Assembly: GCA_032358255.1 (NCBI GenBank)
Contig: JAULBX010029159.1
Span: forward strand, 1-23,521
DNA: 23,521 nt
Reading direction: 5' to 3'
Source of the DNA: Heterotrichella gracilis
Taxonomy: Eukaryota > Sar > Xanthophyceae > Tribonematales > Xanthonemataceae
Shown here: positions 19,901 to 23,521 of the stretch, one piece after another
How positions within the stretch are numbered: position 1 is the first letter of the stretch
How the letters are laid out: every line of letters begins with the position of its first letter
The notes under the pieces: model-generated
Databases searched by the model: none
Told to the model about the DNA's origin: nothing
Seen by the model: the letters and a program-made list of their open reading frames with translations, nothing else
Made by a program: the position numbers and the translations under genes

Positions 19901-20638
19901 TGTTTGCCTGGGCAGCGTGATATGCAATTACTTTGATTACTTGCAACGTGCAGTGGATGCAGTGAATTCTGAATGCAAAGGTGCGGGTCTGGTCAAGAGT
20001 GCACCTCATGCTCATGATGACATAAGAGACACAAGGGTTAAAAGCTGGTGAGCAAAACCTCTGGCCTTGCTAACGCAAGATATATACCTGTGCATGCTGG
20101 TTGGAAGGGCCATTGCATCAGGGCCATCTAGGCCATCAATTGGCCATTTAACCCGTCTTTTAAATCTGAGGTGTGTGCATCTAGGGCGGCATCGATGTCT
20201 TCAGTGCAGCACAATAATATTACTTACCTGTTGTTGCAAAGATGATACTTGCGCTTTCAAGGCTGTCAGTTGGTTTGCAGGTGCGCCATGAAACAGGTAG
20301 GTGTAGAATGTTCCTCCGGGAGATGTGAAGATGAATACATCGGAATAATTACCATCCTTCTTTGCCGAGGAACTGAGTGAGCACAGTATGGAGTACTGCG
20401 TATTTGGGGTCAACTTGCTTTTGAAAGTTTTTGAAGCATCTTTGTCTAGTACGGGTCCCAATAGCTGGCAAGAGACATCCGGGCTGGTTTTTATCCCATT
20501 CAAACTTGCTGGTGCATTGTTGTTGTCAGGGGTGTACACGAGGTCGACGGCAACCGAATCTTTGTTGATATTGGACTGCACATTGAATCGCATCCCCGAA
20601 GCATATAGTTTCAGACATGCCACATACGCGTCGTACAC
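10781..20638 (-). CDS. Large modular gene: beta-type modules alternating with coiled coil, fibre-like; 5' end not found
   Basis: I do not recognise this gene. Exons in transcription order: 20638-20228, 19762-19733, 17252-17082, possibly about 16090-15987, 15655-15587, 13255-13010, 12630-12487, 11741-11507 (damaged), 10978-10808 (or read through to the stop at 10781). Nearly all have AG/GT borders with GTAAGT-like donors, and the intact ones are multiples of three in phase 0 (411, 30, 171, 69, 246, 144 and 171 nt). Symmetric phase-0 exons are the signature of module duplication. Modules start with a shared pattern: SIVTKSLTV, EITVKTLNV, QITTKTLQF, SIPTKKLQF, SLTLDQLTV. They end in short heptad coils. 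Short beta strands followed by coil, repeated, resemble trimeric phage or viral fibres and adhesins, which is an inference from architecture alone. Introns are long and repeat-filled. No signal peptide is visible because the start is missing; it may lie beyond the retroelement cluster. It could be several neighbouring genes or partly pseudogenised. Confidence 0.55.
11507..11741 (-). pseudogene. Modular gene, damaged type B module exon with in-frame stop
   Basis: After a CACAG acceptor the frame reads GSLTLDQLTVRGITFMEEDM, then RWKMGSSSVIFFLRDLK and KRYSFWPNKYVDL. It aligns along its length with the exon at 13255-13010 (ITVKTLNVYRIKFMEGDL, YRWQFYAVDGAFVIRD, SRYAFEAGG). An in-frame TGA at 11552-11550 falls where the coil should begin. 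The apparent donor GTAAGT at 11506 leaves 235 nt, breaking phase 0. It is either the true C-terminus of a shorter protein or a decayed exon. Because its neighbours are phase 0, it could be skipped without loss of frame. Confidence 0.6.
12042..12126. repeat. Near-perfect palindrome, 42-bp arms with one-base centre
   Basis: The left arm 12042-12083 (starts TAAAATTATGCATACAAAAG) and right arm 12085-12126 are reverse complements with one mismatch, around a single G at 12084. It sits in the intron between the 12630-12487 and 11741-11507 exons. No obvious target-site duplication flanks it. It could be a foldback element, a hairpin RNA source, or an assembly fold-back artefact. Confidence 0.95.
12487..12630 (-). 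CDS. Modular gene, 48-codon exon (type A module)
   Basis: Acceptor CTTGTGCAG, then MGEQITTKTLQFSNPSGDVY, LSIRDDGSGVWMFGRQGN and a short helical end KLAKLTDISS, with donor GTAAGT. It is 144 nt, phase 0 at both ends. The first 15 residues match the exon at 10978-10808 (MGDSIPTKKLQFRNPN), and the intron 3' end just upstream is also similar between the two, which indicates tandem duplication that included intron sequence. Confidence 0.68.
13010..13255 (-). CDS. Modular gene, 82-codon exon (type B module with coil)
   Basis: Acceptor CTTTGCAG, then NEITVKTLNVYRIKFMEGDL, TPKYRWQFYAVDGAFVIRDT, SDSRYAFEAGGGIINLKG, and a coil MQDQVNRVTAQVAG with hydrophobic a/d spacing M-V-V-V (4,3,4), then donor GTAAGT. 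It is 246 nt, phase 0 at both ends. The W-x-x-DGAFVIRDT pattern resembles the repeated display or fibre domains found in some phage and algal-virus structural proteins, a resemblance from memory that needs a profile search. It is paralogous to the damaged exon at 11741-11507. Confidence 0.7.
13304..13345 (-). other. Relic type A acceptor and exon start inside the intron before the 82-codon exon
   Basis: Reading the minus strand, the intron carries TGTCTTGCGCAG then ATGGGAGAATG, almost the same as the active borders before 12630 and 10978. Using it would put a TGA in frame after 17 codons, so the gene apparently uses the acceptor about 49 bases further on (exon start 13255). This marks an old copy of the type A exon start. 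Confidence 0.6.
13610..14650. repeat. Degenerate telomere-like repeat field 1, intronic
   Basis: About 1 kb with more than a dozen TTTAGGG or TTTAGGGTT motifs separated by two alternating spacer types, one like GCGCACGCCCACA and one like GCCCCTGCAGGGC. The motif matches the plant and green-algal telomere unit, but the copies are interrupted and diverged, so this is a compound minisatellite and not a real chromosome end. It lies in the intron between the 15655-15587 and 13255-13010 exons. Confidence 0.8.
14772..14852. repeat. Inverted CTTGGTACTTG repeats
   Basis: CAAGTACCAAG at 14789-14799 is the exact reverse complement of CTTGGTACTTG at 14821-14831. Further CTTGGT and ACCAAG copies flank both, so this intronic stretch can fold into alternative hairpins. 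Confidence 0.8.
15162..15263 (+). other. Module-like open segment on the opposite strand
   Basis: After a plus-strand acceptor-like TTCACAG, the frame reads GTDTITVDTLKVKKGQHALD and ends at TAA 15261-15263. The ITVDTLKV core is like the ITVKTLNV start of the minus-strand modules, at protein and partly at DNA level. It may be a module copy inserted in inverse orientation, an exon of an antisense gene (a possible donor CAGCAG/GTATCT lies near 15066), or chance over ten residues. Confidence 0.3.
15587..15655 (-). CDS. Modular gene, 23-codon coiled-coil exon
   Basis: The 69-nt phase-0 exon reads GRKLVGFISIRIRLENIEAK then LSQ, with donor GTAAGT. Hydrophobic residues I10, L14, I17 and L21 follow the 4-3-4 coil spacing. 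The donor is clear; the acceptor (CCACACAG) has a weak pyrimidine tract, so the start is less sure. Confidence 0.5.
15987..16090 (-). CDS. Possible coiled-coil exon of the modular gene
   Basis: An open minus-strand frame contains VLEVMQDLGNTIAYKIDGQL, with coil-like spacing V-M-L-I and similarity to VQDLASNM in the 30-nt exon. A phase-0 donor GTTAAG follows at 15986. I could not fix the acceptor; the start coordinate is approximate. Confidence 0.3.
17082..17252 (-). CDS. Modular gene, 57-codon exon (type A module)
   Basis: Acceptor CTTTCCACAG, then MKDSIVTKSLTVSGDAVVRR, PIWNLEELNDGSGLGTFLSG and the end TISTKFSNQ, with donor GTGCGC. It is 171 nt, phase 0 at both ends, the same length as the 10978-10808 exon, and shares the M-x-D-S-I-x-T-K-x-L start. 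The SLTVSGDAVV stretch is typical of short beta repeats in fibre proteins, which is an inference. Confidence 0.68.
17490..18975. repeat. Degenerate telomere-like repeat field 2, intronic
   Basis: About 1.5 kb of the same compound repeat as field 1: TTTAGGGTT cores with GCGCACGCCCACA-like and CCCCCGCAGGG-like spacers. It is interrupted by non-repeat sequence near 17870-18060 and 18430-18680. It lies in the intron between the 30-nt exon (19762-19733) and the exon at 17252. Confidence 0.8.
19273..19452 (-). mobile_element. 5'-truncated SINE-like insertion with target-site duplication
   Basis: The element body 19287-19438, read on the minus strand, ends in a (CTTA)n tail seen as AAGTAAGTAAGTAAG on the plus strand. 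It is flanked by identical 14-base copies GAGGTATCCACTGT at 19273-19286 and 19439-19452. The body closely matches 21621-21770 in opposite orientation, so it is the 3' part of the same family, cut off before the tRNA-like head. The duplication is exact, which suggests a fairly recent insertion. Confidence 0.88.
19733..19762 (-). CDS. Modular gene, 30-nt coiled-coil microexon
   Basis: The ten codons read VQDLASNMNA, with acceptor CAACGCAG and donor GTAAGT. Joined to the end of the preceding exon (LTALKAQVSSLQQQ), the hydrophobic positions L, L, V, L, V, L, M run in unbroken 3-4 spacing across the junction. This supports both the tiny exon and the join. Confidence 0.65.
20228..20638 (-). CDS. 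Modular gene, 137-codon exon: possible beta-sandwich then coil
   Basis: Acceptor TTGTGCAG and donor GTAAGT bound 411 nt in phase 0. It starts VYDAYVACLKLYASGMRFNV. Its centre has alternating strand-like segments (VAVDLVYTPDN, FKSKLTPNTQYSILCSLSSS, SDVFIFTSPGGTFYTYLF) in the style of fibronectin-III or Ig-like folds, with two or three Cys. The end, LTALKAQVSSLQQQ, is a coiled coil that continues into the next exon. This is the most upstream exon I can support. It begins in phase 0 after an intron, so at least one earlier exon is missing. Confidence 0.68.
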
Positions 20639-20659
20639 CTGCACAACACAAATTGGAAC

Positions 20660-21160
20660 ATATTGATACACGTGTTACCATAGTTCCTAATCTCGTCTCG
20701 TTGGTTGACTTTTAAACCACTTTCATTGTTCCAGACACGGTTGTATATATTCGAGTTCTAGTGTAAAAAGTTAGTCATTTTGGACACCAGCTATATTAGC
20801 TTATAACTATGCGTCGTTGTAGATATTACTTTCATCATGCCTTGCTAGCTGTTACACAAAAGGTAACTTCACGCTAAAAACGCACCATGCATGCTTGTGA
20901 AGTGTCGGCAATGCGCCCCAAATTTTCTTTCCATGATACATTTACACTAGTCTAGCCTCCTCAAGCATGTACACTAGTTTGGTATTTGTCCAGAGCTGCA
21001 ACATATTTCCAAGTCCCTACTTAAAAATCGGATGCCAGTCACTGTCAAATTGATCACATGTGTACAACAGAGGGAAACAGACAAGCCCCTTCCAGCTATC
21101 TCCTCAAGCTGAGAAGTACAGCAACAGTGTCTCTGTCAAGCCTAAATCTACACTGCTCTT
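20660..21160. other. Stretch without recognised coding sequence
   Basis: Probably intron or upstream sequence of the modular gene. It is AT-rich; no module signature, coil or reverse-transcriptase motif was seen on either strand. Confidence 0.4.
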
Positions 21161-21480
21161 CTAACAATTGGCTTTCAATCTAATTCTGCATCGTGCGAAT
21201 CGTGCTGATAAAGCGTGAACGGAAACTTCGCATGGAGCGCTTAGCATACTTAGCAACCGAATTCCAACCGATAACCGGCTCACATTGATATGTCCTTCTT
21301 TAAAAAAAAGTACCATGACGGCTTGTTTCCATTTGTTAAGCACTACCCTTGCTTCCAAAACCGCCCCTATAATGCGTTGTAACCAGCGGTGCACAACACT
21401 GCCCCCACTTTTTAGCTGCTTTGTTAAATGTTGTAGCACCTGCAGATTTATTGTCTGCAGACTTTTCCCTCCAACGTATC
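21161..21480 (-). mobile_element. LINE reverse-transcriptase fragment, minus strand
   Basis: The minus frame contains VVHRWLQRIIGAVLEARVVL then NKWKQAVMVLFFKEGH. This aligns with the finger region of non-LTR reverse transcriptases and directly with the copy at 23350-23450 (VEWKQAVLVPLFKKKDRS). After the Lys-Glu-Gly-His block the similarity fades (RLLSMLSAPCEV against SLLSVVGKAFA). It lacks the NYRG box and any catalytic YADD, so it is a decayed fragment. Confidence 0.65.
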
Positions 21481-21489
21481 CAACGGTCG

Positions 21490-21774
21490 ACCCAGCCGTT
21501 GGCTCAGCATCTGAGTTTGAGTTGAGTCTTGAGTTCAACTAAGCAAGGGGTCGCAGGTTCGAATCGCAATACTTTTCGAATTTCCCTGAACTTTGCGACG
21601 GGATAAATGGGGAGCACGAAAGTGCGGTAAGCGGCACAACTGGGTGGCTACCATCTGCCACACTGGAAATAGTGTCAGTTAAGCATTGGCTCTAGGACTG
21701 GGGTGAGGCATACCCAGACATGCTAACCTGGCTTCAAAGCTGGAAAGCAAATACTTACTTACTTACTTTAGACT
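21490..21774 (+). mobile_element. tRNA-derived SINE with (CTTA)n tail
   Basis: An A-box-like TGGCTCAGCAT at 21500-21510 and a B-box-like GGTTCGAATCG at about 21556-21566 give the internal RNA polymerase III promoter of a tRNA head, spaced as in tRNAs. A tRNA-unrelated body follows from about 21590 and ends at (CTTA)n near 21756-21774. The body matches the truncated copy at 19287-19438. The T stem does not pair well, so this is a tRNA relative and not a functional tRNA gene. The 5' border is approximate and no target-site duplication was found. Confidence 0.72.
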
Positions 21775-22240
21775 TGCTTGAAATGAACTAAAACGTTAGA
21801 AATGTGCGCTAGACACCACATCACTGCATAAGGGCAATATGCAGCATGCGCATTTTGCGTTAGTGTACTAACTGATCGCAGAATTGTTAGATAGCTGTTT
21901 CCATCCTCAATTGAGGATAATAAGGCGGAATAGTTAAACACTTGGGACACTTAACAGACAACATAATTTCAAAGCATGTTGGTTGGAAAGATGGTTGGGG
22001 TTAAGGCCACGTGGGATGCTCGCAAGGCTAAGGACTTGCAGGCGAAATGTGCAACCAGTGCCAGGATAGGGCAGTGTGGCGCACACTTATGCAGGGCTTT
22101 TATGCTGGAAGGGCAAGTATAGTAATAATACTAATGTTGCAAGTAATAATAATAATAATATCATTAATACAGAGCAGCTGCGTTGTAGGGAGGCCCAGAA
22201 CCCCATGGGCTGACCTGGCATGTGATTTAACTGAGCTAAC
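21775..22240. other. Spacer between SINE and LINE, with (TAA)n microsatellite
   Basis: No gene is supported. A (TAA)n run of about six units lies at 22143-22160. Some of 22047-22240 may be the decayed 5' part of the following LINE, because an open frame runs through into it. Confidence 0.4.
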
Positions 22241-23300
22241 ACCGCCAGCGCAGAGATGGTATAATTATAATTCTTTGGACTCATTAATTCACAAGTTTTT
22301 CAATAAGCGAGGTGAATTGTTGTAACAACATCTCCAATAATCTAATGAGCCCGGGCTGGCTCCCTCTTGACTGTCTCAAAATTCCTGTAATTACCTTTAG
22401 TAAGGGCCCAAAAACATGGGTAATAGAGCACATGGCCATGCAAGTTGTAGGAAAACATTTAGGACAATGGATAACATCTTCATCCTCCGGTGATGGATGG
22501 ACAAGGCTTGCATTAGGGGTGAGAAACCATGCACGTATTATGTTGGCTTCAAAAATGCTTTTGACACTGTCCCAAAGGCACAACTTGGGACCACCTAGAC
22601 CACCTTCACCAACTAAGAAATATGTACTTTCTTTAGCACAAATATTAGGATGTCCAGAAAAGTGCAGGCATGTTTGCAGACACCTACAGAGGGCCATATG
22701 CTTGTGTTTCATTGTTCATGAGAGGTCAAGCAAGGTTGCTAGTTGTCATCCCTTGCTTTCAATTGTACGTTGACCAGTTAAAATAGTTAACATCATTACT
22801 TTTTTATTCATGTCCATCTTACACATGCCACGTGCCACAGAGCTGGCTGGGGTGCAAATCACTTGTTTGTTGTACGCTGATGGAATTCTCATTTTCTCAC
22901 GCGCCCATTATATCCGCAATCACCGCTCGACATGCTCCACGCCTTTTGTGACAGGCAAGGCTTGACAATGAATGACAACGACGCGAGTTGTTTTGTTCAA
23001 TGGTTTGGAGTCCATCCAGCAACTTACATGGCTAGTGAATAGTTCAGTACATGCGCACCCAGCCATATATAAACAGAACAATACTGGCAGGTTTGAAAGC
23101 TTTCGTAGAAATACTAGAAATGGCTGCTAGAAAGCCATGTTTGGTATGATGGGCATAAAAAATAGTAAAAATACATATCAGCTGTATTATACGTTGGTTA
23201 TACCTTGTTATGGATGTGAAGTGTGGGGTCCGCAAATCATGCAGTCAGGCAACGAGGTACTTGAGATATTGCACAATTTATTCTTTTGCAGAAACTTAAT
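22240..23300 (+). mobile_element. Decayed LINE (non-LTR) reverse transcriptase, plus strand
   Basis: Reverse-transcriptase blocks appear in the right order but in different frames with stops between. They are LIHKFFNKRGELL near 22285-22322; WMDKACIRGEKPC then YYVGFKNAFDTVPKAQL at about 22490-22580 (box with the first catalytic Asp region); LYVDQLK near 22765; ITCLLYADGILIFSR at about 22856-22900 (the YADD box, here YADG); LHAFCDRQGLTMN near 22935; and YGCEVWGPQIM at about 23209-23240, the conserved thumb region of such elements. Frameshifts, stops and the YADD-to-YADG change show that it is inactive. No endonuclease domain was seen in the window. Confidence 0.8.
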
Positions 23301-23303
23301 GGT

Positions 23304-23521
23304 CAGATTTTGTTTGTTTGGATCCACCGTGTGTTCTAGGTGGTCTGGGATCCTGGAATTGTCCCTGTCGAGTGGAAGCAGGCGGTGCTAGTGCCCCTGT
23401 TCAAGAAAAAGGACCGCTCAGTGTGTGATAATTACAGGGGAATGAGTCTCCTTAGTGTTGTAGGAAAAGCCTTTGCTTATATCCTTTTGGATAGGCTAAG
23501 TGACTGGATAGAGGGACAGTT
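23304..23521 (+). mobile_element. Second LINE reverse transcriptase, cut by the window edge
   Basis: From about 23343 one open frame reads VWDPGIVPVEWKQAVLVPLF, then KKKDRSVCDNYRGMSLLSVV and GKAFAYILLDRLSDWIEGQ, up to the last base. This is the N-terminal finger region of a non-LTR reverse transcriptase, with the NYRG-SLLS block intact. It follows the C-terminal YGCEVWG region of the previous element and so belongs to a separate copy, of a family close to the minus-strand fragment at 21161-21480. One stop lies just upstream, near 23337. Confidence 0.8.

Noticed and set aside
20201-20671. Continuous 156-codon minus frame starting at a Met at 20671
   Set aside because: The first residues and the last few lie in introns: a clear TTGTGCAG acceptor and GTAAGT donor trim it to 20638-20228, and the heptad continues only after splicing.
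21500-21570. Possible tRNA gene
   Set aside because: A-box and B-box-like sequences are present, but the T stem does not pair and no acceptor stem forms. The SINE body and tail explain it better.

Overview
The window looks like nuclear DNA of a green alga, probably chlorophyte and possibly Chlamydomonadales. This is inferred from spliced genes with GC-rich exons and TGCAG-type acceptors, plant-type TTTAGGG motifs, and non-LTR retrotransposon and SINE debris. No bacterial operon structure is visible. I cannot name the species.

Layout. 1-1659: no gene I can support. 1660-4538 (+): a seven-exon gene for a UFD1-type CDC48/p97 adaptor. It has an N-terminal coiled coil like plant PRLI-interacting factor K and ends in a UBX domain; all splice phases close and give 426 aa. 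5267-8075 (+): a six-exon gene for a 217-aa protein of unknown function, again with every phase closing. 8076-9560: intergenic. 9561-10780: a possible orphan first exon (+) and a 38-bp tandem repeat.

From about 10781 to 20638 (-) there is a large, intron-rich, AT-richer gene that I do not recognise. It is built from repeated in-frame exons: short beta-type modules sharing an I-x-x-K-x-L signature, alternating with coiled-coil segments, after a 137-codon exon that may be a beta-sandwich. The architecture resembles trimeric fibre or tail-fibre-like proteins. Its 5' end is not identified. Its introns hold two fields of degenerate telomere-like repeats, a 42-bp-arm palindrome and a truncated SINE-like insertion with a target-site duplication.

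21161-23521 is a retroelement graveyard: a minus-strand reverse-transcriptase fragment, a tRNA-derived SINE with a (CTTA)n tail, a decayed plus-strand LINE reverse transcriptase, and the start of a second, less damaged plus-strand LINE that runs off the window.

How the genes relate: the two plus-strand genes are ordinary housekeeping-type neighbours and nothing links their functions. The modular minus-strand gene is the strongest candidate for something undescribed. Exon models rest on splice-site and phase reading by eye, without transcripts or database searches.
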